A DNA stretch of 45,763 nt, taken from NCBI RefSeq assembly GCF_016658545.1, contig NZ_JACVZC010000040.1:1-45763 (forward strand), read 5' to 3'. Source of the DNA: Pseudomonas sp. S37. GTDB lineage: Bacteria; Pseudomonadota; Gammaproteobacteria; Pseudomonadales; Pseudomonadaceae. Each line of letters begins with the position of its first letter. Position 1 is the stretch's first letter. The position numbers and the translations under genes were made by a program. Below the pieces are notes generated by a model. That model ran no database searches, had not been told where the DNA came from, and was given only the letters and a program-made list of their open reading frames with translations. Positions 8,288 to 15,836 of this stretch are shown in pieces.

Positions 8288-9412
8288 ATGCTGACTTCAC
8301 CTGTGTCGGGCCTGCTGGCAAGTTTCCAGGAGCACTACGACGACCTGCTGCAATTCCTGACCCGGCGCATGAGCGACCGCCAGCGCGCCGCCGATGTGGC
8401 GCAGGAAACCTACCTGAAGCTGGTGAACATCGACGAGCAGGCGCTGCCGGTGCTGCACGCACGCAGTTTCATCTTCCGCGTGGCGGGCAACCTGGCGATC
8501 GATGCCTTGCGCCGCGAGCAGCGTATCGCGGCCAGCCACGGTGACAGCGAAGGGGCAGGCGAGCTGGCGTGCCCGGCGCCGGCGCCCGAGGCGGCGTTGC
8601 TGGCCCGCGAGCGCCTGCAGATCCTTGACCAGGCGCTGTTGCAGCTGCCCAGCAAGGCCCGCCAGGCGCTGTTGCTCAACCGCGTCGAAGGCCTGACCCA
8701 GAAGCAGGTTGCGCAACGCCTGGGCGTTTCCGAAAGCATGGTGGCCAAGTACATCGGCCAGGCCTTGCGCCACTGCCGCAGCTGGCTGAAACAAGCGGGT
8801 GTGGCGGCTTGCGTGGTGGTGCTGGTCTCTGCCGTGGTGGCCTGGCAGCGGGCACCCATGCTGCTGGCGGACTACCACACGGCAGTGGGACAACGGCAGG
8901 TGATTACCCTGGCTGACGGCACGCGGGTAACCCTGAACAGCGCCAGTGCCCTGAGCGTGGTGTTCAGCGAGCATGAGCGGCGGGTGGTGCTGGATGCTGG
9001 CGAGGCGTTGTTCGAGACGGCGGACGATGCACGGCCGTTTGTGGTCGACACGGGCGGTGAGCAGGTGCAAGGCCGGGGCGCTACCTTCAGCGTGCGCCGT
9101 GATGGCCGTGTGGTGCTGGCGCAGGGTGAAGCCAAGGTCGGCGAGCAGCCACTGGCCATAGCGGCCGATGCCGGTACACAAATGGCCTGGCAGCGCGGCA
9201 AGCTGATCTTCAACGGCAAGCCGTTGGGGCAGGTGCTGGAAGAGCTTGAACGTTACCGGCATGGGCGCATCGTGTTGTCCGATAGCAAGCTGGCGGCGAT
9301 GGAGGTGAGCGGGGTGTTCGACCTGGATGAACCAGAGGCTCTGTTGCGTACCCTGGAGCAGCGTTATGGGCTGAAGGTGACTTATCTGCCTTGGTTGGCT
9401 GTGGTGCATTGA
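8288..9412 (+). CDS. iutY: Hybrid ECF sigma / FecR-type anti-sigma factor (IutY type)
   Basis: One 374-residue chain joins two proteins that are normally separate. Residues about 8-80 are ECF sigma region 2 (DVAQETYLKLV, FIFRVAGNLAIDALRREQR) and about 108-167 are region 4 (ALLLNRVEGLTQKQVAQRLGVSESMV). One membrane segment follows at about 171-187 (VAACVVVLVSAVVAW), then a periplasmic FecR domain (about 195-290) and a C-terminal STN-like part (about 305-370). The N-terminal anti-sigma region of ordinary FecR proteins is missing. I recall IutY of P. putida as the described example, where proteolysis frees the sigma part when the receptor binds ferric aerobactin. The receptor gene follows directly. 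The family's Gly-Thr self-cleavage pair reads Gly264-Ala265 here. Confidence 0.9.
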   Translation: MLTSPVSGLLASFQEHYDDLLQFLTRRMSDRQRAADVAQETYLKLVNIDEQALPVLHARSFIFRVAGNLAIDALRREQRIAASHGDSEGAGELACPAPAPEAALLARERLQILDQALLQLPSKARQALLLNRVEGLTQKQVAQRLGVSESMVAKYIGQALRHCRSWLKQAGVAACVVVLVSAVVAWQRAPMLLADYHTAVGQRQVITLADGTRVTLNSASALSVVFSEHERRVVLDAGEALFETADDARPFVVDTGGEQVQGRGATFSVRRDGRVVLAQGEAKVGEQPLAIAADAGTQMAWQRGKLIFNGKPLGQVLEELERYRHGRIVLSDSKLAAMEVSGVFDLDEPEALLRTLEQRYGLKVTYLPWLAVVH

Positions 9413-9416
9413 TCAG

Positions 9417-9524
9417 CCTGTGGCGGCCTCTTCGCGGCTAAAGCCGCTCCTACATCGACCGCGTGCCTCGAAGATCACGCGGTCGATGTAGGAGCGGCTT
9501 TAGCCGCGAAGAGGCCACCACAGG
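9417..9524. repeat. Very long REP hairpin between iutY and iutA
   Basis: Arms 9417-9465 and 9476-9524 are complementary over about 48 bases with one mismatch; the inner 41 base pairs are perfect, around a 10-base loop. It follows the iutY stop by 4 bases and probably ends or weakens transcription, implying a separate promoter for the receptor gene. Confidence 0.88.
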
Positions 9525-9628
9525 AAAAATATTTTCCAAGCCGCACTGCAAGTTCCTGCCAGCCAGATCGTCGTAGTGGGACTGATCAGCAACCCATTCT
9601 CATTTACGACTTGTCAGGAAGCTCCTTC

Positions 9629-12064
9629 GTGCCTCTGATGCTCAAGCCCTTGCACCGCCGTCGCGGTCCTGTTCACCACGCCCTGATCTCCTGCAGTGCC
9701 CTGGCCATGCTGGCCGGCGCGCTGCCGACATGGGCTGCGACCCCTGCCGAACAAACCCAGGTCCAGGCACGCCAGGTGCAGCTCGACCTGCCCGCCCAGC
9801 CGCTGGACCAGGCCCTGACCGCGTTTGCCGACCAGGCCGGCCTGCACCTGCTGTACACCACTGGCGACGTCACCGGCCAGGCCAGCCCGGCCTTGCACGG
9901 CAGCTACAGCGTCGAACAGGCACTGCAACAGCTGCTGGCCGGCAGCGGCATGGCCTGGCAGTTCAGCGATGCCCGTACGGTCACTTTGCGCAAGGCCGAG
10001 GCTGCGCCGCAGGCAGTCAACCTCAAGCCGATCGAAGTCAGCGTGGCCTCGCGTACCAGCACCGCGATCAGCGAAATCCCCGGCACTGTCTGGGTGGTCG
10101 ACCAGCAGCAGTTGCGCGAACAGATCGACAGCGGTGTCAGCCTGAAGGAAGCCATTGGCAAGCTGGTACCCGGCCTGGACTTGGCGCCGGAAGGGCGCAC
10201 CAACTACGGCCAGAACATGCGCGGGCGCAACGTGCTGGTGATGATTGACGGGGTCAGCCAGAACAGCTCGCGCGGCCTGTCGCGCCAGTTCGACAGCATT
10301 TCGCCGTTCAACGTCGAGCGCGTCGAGGTGCTGTCGGGCGCCAGCGCCATCTACGGTGGCGGCGCCACCGGCGGCATCATCAATATCGTGACCAAAAAGG
10401 GTGAGCCTGGCCCGGCGCGTTTCGAGACCCAGCTTGGCGCAAGCAGCGGCTTCAACAACAGCGACGACCTGGCCACCCGCTTTGCCCAGTCGATCAGCGG
10501 CGGCAACGAGCGGGTCAATGCCCGCCTGGGTATTTCCGGCGAGCAGAACGAAGCCTTCTACGACGGCGCTGGTGACCAGATTTTCATCGACAACACCCAG
10601 ACCGACCTGCAATACAACCGCACCATCGACGTGCTCGGCACCCTCGGCCTGCAACTGAACGACCAGCAAAGCCTCGACCTGCTGGCCCAGTACTACGACT
10701 CGGGCAACCACGGCAGCACCGGTATCTACTTCCCCAACCTGAACTACAACGCGCCTTCCGACCTGGAAGACGCCGAGCTGCGCAGCGGCTACTCGTCCGA
10801 CCTGGAGCCGCGTACCCGGCGTTTGCTGCTCAACGCCAACTACCACCACAGCGACGTGCTGGGCCAGGACTTCTACCTGCAGGCCTCGTACCGCAAGGAA
10901 GACGACAACTTCTACCCGTTCCCGTACTACAACCGCGCCACGCCCACCGGCTCGCGCGGGGTGTACTTTGCCGCCTCGCAGCAGAACTTCGAAGTCACCA
11001 GCCTCAAGGGCCTGTTCGCCAAGCAGTGGAACACACTGAAACTGACCTATGGCGTCGACCTGGACCGCGAGCGCTTCAACGCCGAGCAGACCACCTTCAA
11101 CGCCCAGACCTCGTCCGAGTCGGGCGGCCTGGAGCTGGAGAAGGAAAGCAAGGCCGCGCGCTACCCCAGCTACCGGGTCGATGGTGTGTCGGTGTATGCC
11201 CAGCTGGACTGGCATGCTACTGACAACCTGACCGTCTCCGGCGGCGCCCGCCGCCAGCAGATGGACGTGGATGTCAGCGACTTCAAGGGCGTGCCCGGCG
11301 GCAGTAACGACTATCAGGTCAACCTGTTCAACGTCGGTGCCATCTACGACTTCAAGAACGGCCACCAGGTGTGGACCAACTATGGTGAAGGCTTCGACCT
11401 GCCAGACCCGGCCAAGTACTACGGCAAGCCGGGCCTGAGCGTGGCCGACAACCCGCTGGCCGGCATCAAGAGCCGCCAGGTGGAAATGGGCTGGCGTTAT
11501 GCCGACCTGGACTGGGACGCCCAGGCGGCGCTGTACTACATCTGGTCGGACAAGATCATCAACGTCGACTCGCAGACGCTGACCATCAACGTGGAAGAAC
11601 AAAAAAGCCGCGACTTCGGCTTTGAAGGTGCCCTTACCCGGCACTTCCAGACGGGCTGGGAAGCCGGCGGCACGCTGCACCTGACCCGCTCCGAGGAAGA
11701 GGATGTGGACGGCGGCTGGATCAAGCGTGATGCCCGCTATGCCTCGCTGTCCAAGGCCACCGGGTTCGTAGGCTGGAAGGGCGATGGCCGCAGCGCGCGG
11801 CTGCAGGCCAACCATGCTTTCAGCCTGAAGGATGATGCCGACCACGAGATCGACGGCTACACCACCTTCGACCTGCTGGGCAGCCAGGACACCGGTTTCG
11901 GCACCTTCAGCGCCGGTATCCAGAACTTGCTGAACAAGCAGTACAGCACGGTCTGGGGGCAGCGGGCGACGTTGTTCTATTCGCCGACCTACGGGCCGGC
12001 GTACCTGTATGACTATCAAGGGCGCGGGCGGACCTACACGCTGACCTGGAGCATGGCTTACTGA
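9629..12064 (+). CDS. iutA: TonB-dependent ferric siderophore receptor with signalling domain (IutA type)
   Basis: Outer-membrane receptor of 811 residues. A signal peptide ends near the LPTWAA motif. A secretin/TonB N-terminal signalling domain follows (QLDLPAQPLDQALTAFADQAGLHLLY...), then a plug domain (GTVWVVDQQQLREQ through the YGGGATGGIINIVTKKG motif), then a beta barrel ending in an aromatic residue (LTWSMAY). The signalling domain means it can transmit ligand binding to the anti-sigma part of the upstream hybrid protein. GTG 9629 is preferred (AGGA 8 bases upstream); TTG 9611 and ATG 9638 are in frame. Aerobactin as ligand is inferred from the P. putida iutY-iutA pairing, not from the barrel. 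Confidence 0.88.
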   Translation: MPLMLKPLHRRRGPVHHALISCSALAMLAGALPTWAATPAEQTQVQARQVQLDLPAQPLDQALTAFADQAGLHLLYTTGDVTGQASPALHGSYSVEQALQQLLAGSGMAWQFSDARTVTLRKAEAAPQAVNLKPIEVSVASRTSTAISEIPGTVWVVDQQQLREQIDSGVSLKEAIGKLVPGLDLAPEGRTNYGQNMRGRNVLVMIDGVSQNSSRGLSRQFDSISPFNVERVEVLSGASAIYGGGATGGIINIVTKKGEPGPARFETQLGASSGFNNSDDLATRFAQSISGGNERVNARLGISGEQNEAFYDGAGDQIFIDNTQTDLQYNRTIDVLGTLGLQLNDQQSLDLLAQYYDSGNHGSTGIYFPNLNYNAPSDLEDAELRSGYSSDLEPRTRRLLLNANYHHSDVLGQDFYLQASYRKEDDNFYPFPYYNRATPTGSRGVYFAASQQNFEVTSLKGLFAKQWNTLKLTYGVDLDRERFNAEQTTFNAQTSSESGGLELEKESKAARYPSYRVDGVSVYAQLDWHATDNLTVSGGARRQQMDVDVSDFKGVPGGSNDYQVNLFNVGAIYDFKNGHQVWTNYGEGFDLPDPAKYYGKPGLSVADNPLAGIKSRQVEMGWRYADLDWDAQAALYYIWSDKIINVDSQTLTINVEEQKSRDFGFEGALTRHFQTGWEAGGTLHLTRSEEEDVDGGWIKRDARYASLSKATGFVGWKGDGRSARLQANHAFSLKDDADHEIDGYTTFDLLGSQDTGFGTFSAGIQNLLNKQYSTVWGQRATLFYSPTYGPAYLYDYQGRGRTYTLTWSMAY

Positions 12065-12070
12065 TTGATG

Positions 12071-12185
12071 TTGCCTGACCCGGCCTCTTCGCGGGTAAAC
12101 CCGCTCCCACAGGTACCGCGCAGCCCTCAGGCGTTGTGGTATCCCTGTGGGAGCGGGTTTACCCGCGAAGAGGCCGGGTCAGGCA
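12071..12185. repeat. Perfect 43-bp REP hairpin, convergent terminator
   Basis: Arms 12071-12113 and 12143-12185 are exact reverse complements (TTGCCTGACCCGGCCTCTTC...). They sit between convergent iutA and the LysR gene. The LysR stop codon (12181-12179) lies inside the right arm, so the repeat supplies part of that gene's 3' end. Confidence 0.92.
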
Positions 12186-13069
12186 AACGCCGCCAGCAAA
12201 TCCTGGGCAAACGCCTGCTGTGCCTCGCCAACCCCCTGCGCCCGGTGCCGGGCCAGGGTAAACGGCACCACAAAATCCAGCCCCGGGTCCAGCGCCCACA
12301 GCATCCCTTCAGCCTCCCACACCTGCGCGCAATGGCACGGCAGGTAGCCAATATGCCGCCCCGACAGAATGAACGTCAGCACGCTCTCGATCTGCTCCGC
12401 CACCGCCATGCTGCGCTGGCTCTGGAACGGTTCATCACCTTTCAGAAACCGGTACGGATGGCGTACCTGATCCTGCTCCCGCAAGCGCTCACGGGGGACT
12501 CCCGCCTTACCGAACAGCGCATGCCCCTTGCCGCAATACAGCCGCTGCCGCTCCTCGAACAGCGGCTGGTAGTCGAACGCCGCCTGGTTGCCGGAAAAGT
12601 AGCTGATGGCGTAGTCCAGCCGCTGCTCCAGCAACAGCCGCTCCAGCTCCGCTGGCGGCGCACTGATCAGTTCCAGTTGCACCGCCTCGTCACGCCTGCG
12701 AAACGCCGCAATGGCCGCCGCCAGTTTCAGGCTCACCGCCTTGTCCTGATTCTCCGCAAGGCCAATGCGCACGGTGCCCAGCAGGCGCCCGGCAACGCCA
12801 TTGGCTTGCTGGCGGAACTGTTCGATGTTCAGCAGCAGCCCTCGCGCCGCCTCCAATAGCATTTCGCCTTTTTCCGTCAGGCGAAAACCGCCCTTGCCAC
12901 GGCTGCACAGGCGGTAGCCCAGGCGTGCTTCCAACTGCGCCATGCGCTGGCTGATGGTGGGCTGGCTCAGGCCCAGCACGCCTTGCGCGGCGCTGAAACC
13001 ACCGGCCTCGACTACAGTGACGAACAGCCGCAGCAGGTGCAGGTCGGGGTCGTGCACTTGTCCGAGCAT
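12179..13069 (-). CDS. LysR-type transcriptional regulator
   Basis: A 296-residue regulator. The winged helix-turn-helix covers about residues 8-67 (LHLLRLFVTVVEAGGFSAAQ, LSQPTISQRMAQLE) and the effector-binding fold about 92-290. ATG 13069 has AGGAG 7 bases upstream. It is divergent from the polyamine-type binding protein and ureohydrolase genes with 102 bases between, so it probably controls them and itself; the ligand could be a guanidino compound or polyamine (compare GbuR/GpuR next to ureohydrolase genes in P. aeruginosa). That assignment is inferred from position only. Confidence 0.88.
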   Translation of the reverse strand: MLGQVHDPDLHLLRLFVTVVEAGGFSAAQGVLGLSQPTISQRMAQLEARLGYRLCSRGKGGFRLTEKGEMLLEAARGLLLNIEQFRQQANGVAGRLLGTVRIGLAENQDKAVSLKLAAAIAAFRRRDEAVQLELISAPPAELERLLLEQRLDYAISYFSGNQAAFDYQPLFEERQRLYCGKGHALFGKAGVPRERLREQDQVRHPYRFLKGDEPFQSQRSMAVAEQIESVLTFILSGRHIGYLPCHCAQVWEAEGMLWALDPGLDFVVPFTLARHRAQGVGEAQQAFAQDLLAAFA

Positions 13070-13096
13070 TACATTGCTCCTGATGAATGTTAGCTT

Positions 13097-13115
13097 TGCA
13101 AACTTGCCATTCCTG
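13097..13115. promoter_or_regulatory. Candidate LysR operator in the divergent region
   Basis: The 102-base gap between the LysR gene and the binding-protein gene contains GCAAACTTGC (13098-13107), a small inverted repeat, followed by a further TGCAA-bearing segment. LysR regulators often bind such interrupted dyads between divergent genes. The match is short and could be chance. Confidence 0.25.
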
Positions 13116-13171
13116 CAATGTAACCCGGCTGGCATGCTCGCGGCATCCACCCATTTGCCGAGGTGTCCGTC

Positions 13172-14251
13172 ATGCGTCGATCGTTGTGCCTGTTGTCCCT
13201 GGTCCTGGCCCTGCCGCTGCAAGCCGCAGAAAAAGTCGTCAACCTCTACAGCTGGGCCGACTACGTGGCCCCGGAAACGCTCCAGCGCTTCGAGCGGGAA
13301 ACCGGCTACAAGGTGCGCTACGACACCTTCGATACCACCGAAGTACTGGAAACCAAACTGCTGACCGGTGGCAGCGGCTACGACGTGGTGGTGCCGTCGT
13401 CGACCGTGCTGGCGCGGGCGCTCAAGGCTAATGCCCTGCAACCGCTGGACGCCCAGGCCATGCCCGGCTACGCCAACCTCGACAAGGACCTGCTGGCCAA
13501 GCTCGCCGAGGCCGACCCCGGCAACCGCCATGCCGTGCCCTACACCTGGGGCACCCTGGGCCTGGGGGTGAACGTGGAGGCGGTGCGCCAGCGCCTGGGC
13601 GATGTGCCGTTGGACAGCCTCGACCTGCTGTTCAAGCCCGAATACGCCAGCCGCCTGAAGGACTGCGGTATTGCCATGCCCGACTCGCCGCAAGAGGTGA
13701 TCGGCGTAGCCCTGAACTATCTGGGCAAGGACCCTTACAGCCAGGACAAGGGCGACCTGGCCGCCGCGCAGAATCTGCTCAGCCAGTTGCAGCCGTCGAT
13801 CAGCTACGTCGCCAATGGTCGGCAGATCAACGACCTGGCCAACGGCAGCGTGTGCCTGGCACTGACCTACAACGGCGACGCGGCAATGGCTGCAGACCAG
13901 GCGCGGCGTGCCGGCAAGCCGTTCGAGTTGATCTACCGCATCCCCCGCGAAGGCACGCTGGTGTGGCAGGACAACCTGGTCATCCCCAAGGATGCCCCGC
14001 ACCCCGAGGCGGCCCGCGCGTTTATCGCCTTCATGCTCAAGCCGGAGTCGGTGGCGGCATTGACCAACACGCTGTTCTTCGCCAATGCCAACCAGGCTGC
14101 CACGCCGCTGGTGGACGAAGCGGTGCGCAACGACCCGGACATCTACCCGTCACCCGAGGTGCGCCAGCGCCTGTATGCCGACCGCAGCATGGCCCTGGCC
14201 GACCTGCGCCAGCGCAACCGCCTGTGGACTGCCTTCCGCAGCCGCCAATAA
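13172..14251 (+). CDS. Polyamine-type periplasmic substrate-binding protein (PotF/SpuD family)
   Basis: A 359-residue exported binding protein with a signal peptide of about 19 residues (MRRSLCLLSLVLALPLQA) and the family opening VVNLYSWADYVAPETLQRFE. Further family stretches are GSGYDVVVPSS and the binding-site region SYVANGRQINDLANGSVCLALTYNGDA. Relatives bind putrescine, spermidine or related amines for ABC import. ATG 13172 follows GAGG; GTG 13163 is a less likely start. No permease or ATPase gene follows, so it either borrows another transporter or serves as a sensor. It is probably co-transcribed with the ureohydrolase 23 bases downstream. Confidence 0.85.
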   Translation: MRRSLCLLSLVLALPLQAAEKVVNLYSWADYVAPETLQRFERETGYKVRYDTFDTTEVLETKLLTGGSGYDVVVPSSTVLARALKANALQPLDAQAMPGYANLDKDLLAKLAEADPGNRHAVPYTWGTLGLGVNVEAVRQRLGDVPLDSLDLLFKPEYASRLKDCGIAMPDSPQEVIGVALNYLGKDPYSQDKGDLAAAQNLLSQLQPSISYVANGRQINDLANGSVCLALTYNGDAAMAADQARRAGKPFELIYRIPREGTLVWQDNLVIPKDAPHPEAARAFIAFMLKPESVAALTNTLFFANANQAATPLVDEAVRNDPDIYPSPEVRQRLYADRSMALADLRQRNRLWTAFRSRQ

Positions 14252-14274
14252 ATACAACGACCCAGGAGCCGACC

Positions 14275-15240
14275 GTGGACCAAGCCACCAACAACGACCA
14301 GGCCATGACCCGTGACAGCCTGTATGGCACCGCCGCAGAAAGTACCTACGCCGGTATTACCAGTTTTTCGCGCCGCCGCTACAGCCGCGACCTGCGTGGG
14401 GTGGATGTGGTGGTCAGTGGTGTACCGTTCGATACCGCCACCAGCAACCGCCCCGGCGCACGCTTCGGCCCGCGGGCTATCCGTGCCGCCTCGGTACAGC
14501 AGGCCTGGGCCCGCCACTGGCCGTGGGCGTTCGACCCGTTCGACCACCTGGCGGTGATCGATTATGGCGACTGCGCCTTCGACAGCGGCACGCCGCAGTC
14601 GGTGCCAGACAGCATCGAGGCCCATGCCGAGCACATTCTGCAAGCCGGCTGCGCCATGCTCACCCTCGGTGGCGACCACTTCATCAGCTACCCGCTGCTC
14701 AAGGCCCATGCCCGCCGGCATGGCCCGCTGGCGCTGATCCATTTTGATGCGCACAGCGACACCTGGCCGGACGAGGAAGGCGAGCGCATCGACCACGGCA
14801 CCATGTTCTGGCATGCCGCCCGCGAAGGCCTGGTGGATCCCGCCCACTCGGTGCAGATCGGCCTGCGTACCACCAATGACGACAGCCAAGGCTTTGCCAT
14901 CCTCGACGCCCGGCAGGTACACCGCCAGGGCACCGAGGCGGTGATTGCAGCGATTCGCCAGCGCGTAGGCGAGCGGCCGGTGTACCTGACGTTCGATATC
15001 GATTGCCTCGACCCGGCCTACGCGCCCGGCACCGGCACGCCGGTGTGCGGCGGGTTGAGCACGGTGCAGGCGCTGGAGATTCTCGGCGGGTTGCGTGGCA
15101 TCAACCTGGTCGGCATGGACCTGGTGGAAGTGGCGCCAGCCTATGACCATGCCGATATCACTGCATTGGCCGGGGCCACCCTGGCGATGGAGATGCTGTG
15201 CCTGTATGCGGCGCGGCACAAGGTAGACAAAGGCCAGTAA
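14275..15240 (+). CDS. speB: Agmatinase-family ureohydrolase
   Basis: A 321-residue Mn-dependent ureohydrolase that releases urea from agmatine or a related guanidino compound such as 4-guanidinobutyrate. Metal ligands are visible as GGDHF (His135), HFDAHSDTW (Asp158, His160, Asp162) and DIDCLDPAYAPGTGTP (paired Asp). Length and PGARFGPRAIR motif are typical. It starts at GTG with GGAG 8 bases upstream; no ATG fits as well. It follows a polyamine-type binding protein and a divergent LysR regulator, suggesting uptake and use of a guanidino compound as nitrogen or carbon source. Agmatinase versus guanidinobutyrase or guanidinopropionase cannot be settled from sequence alone. Confidence 0.85.
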   Translation: MDQATNNDQAMTRDSLYGTAAESTYAGITSFSRRRYSRDLRGVDVVVSGVPFDTATSNRPGARFGPRAIRAASVQQAWARHWPWAFDPFDHLAVIDYGDCAFDSGTPQSVPDSIEAHAEHILQAGCAMLTLGGDHFISYPLLKAHARRHGPLALIHFDAHSDTWPDEEGERIDHGTMFWHAAREGLVDPAHSVQIGLRTTNDDSQGFAILDARQVHRQGTEAVIAAIRQRVGERPVYLTFDIDCLDPAYAPGTGTPVCGGLSTVQALEILGGLRGINLVGMDLVEVAPAYDHADITALAGATLAMEMLCLYAARHKVDKGQ

Positions 15241-15262
15241 TTTTGGGGGCCGCATCGCGGCC

Positions 15263-15351
15263 CCTGTGGGAGCGGCTTTAGCCGCGAACCAGGCGACGCG
15301 GTGGCTGGCACCGGCGTTGCCGGTGTTCGCGGCTAAAGCCGCTCCCACAGG
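15263..15351. repeat. REP inverted pair after speB
   Basis: Arms CCTGTGGGAGCGGCTTTAGC... (15263) and its complement ending at 15351 flank a loop with its own ACCGGCGTTGCCGGT stem. This is the 'GGCTTTAGCCGCGAA' subtype. Downstream, 15352-15379 carries a fragment of the 'TCGCGATGGGCTGC' subtype, suggesting nested insertion. It is a likely terminator. Confidence 0.85.
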
Positions 15352-15497
15352 TCGCGATGGGCTGCATAGCAGCCCCCAAGGCCCATACTGAAACATCAGG
15401 AATCAACTCCACCCACATTCGCGCTTTTGCCGCGAACCCCTGGCGCCTTAGGCTATCAAACCCACCAGGCGCGGCATTTTCGTACAGGAGGTGAAGC

Positions 15498-15815
15498 ATG
15501 ACCCCGACATTGCCCATCCTGGCCCTCGGCCTGGCCTTGTGCCTGCCCGTGCACGCTGCTCCGCAACTGCCATTGCAGCTCGCCGCTGGCAACAACAACC
15601 CCTACAACAGCCCGATCCAGCGCGCCAACCCCAACAGCCGCCAGGGCAGCATGCCGGCCACGCCGCCGGTACGCGGCCCGTCCACCGACCCGTACCAGCG
15701 CCCCCCGACACTGGACAACCGCGGCATCGGCAACGGCGACAACCTGCGCCGCCAGCAGCAAACCCCGAACCTGGAACCCACCCGGCCACCGCGCGACAAC
15801 CCGCGTGCGCCGTAA
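15498..15815 (+). CDS. Small secreted Pro/Asn/Arg-rich protein
   Basis: A 105-residue product with a clear signal peptide (cleavage near PVHAAP at about residue 20). The mature part is low-complexity, rich in Pro, Asn, Gln and Arg (AGNNNPYNSPIQRANPNS ... PTRPPRDNPRAP), and is probably unstructured. A strong AGGAGG site lies 7 bases before ATG, supporting real expression. I do not recognise a family. It is followed 21 bases later by the sugar dehydrogenase gene, likely in the same transcript, so it may act in the periplasm with that enzyme; this is inference. Confidence 0.75.
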   Translation: MTPTLPILALGLALCLPVHAAPQLPLQLAAGNNNPYNSPIQRANPNSRQGSMPATPPVRGPSTDPYQRPPTLDNRGIGNGDNLRRQQQTPNLEPTRPPRDNPRAP

Positions 15816-15836
15816 GCCCACTGAAAGGAATCCTGC

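Noticed and set aside
9523..9572. FecI-type promoter (GGAAA ... CGTC) before iutA
   Set aside because: GGAAAA at 9523 and CGTC at 9569 are about 40 bases apart, far more than the spacing expected for ECF iron-starvation promoters. The palindrome GGAAAAATATTTTCC is present but not assignable.
9614..12019. Very long open frame on the minus strand opposite iutA (about 800 codons); similar ones opposite fdsA (2951-5260) and fdsB (630-2321)
   Set aside because: High GC at third positions keeps the opposite frame open. The products have no family motifs, and the plus-strand genes are complete and well supported.
13172..14251. Complete polyamine ABC transporter locus
   Set aside because: Only the binding protein is present; no permease or ATPase genes lie in the window.
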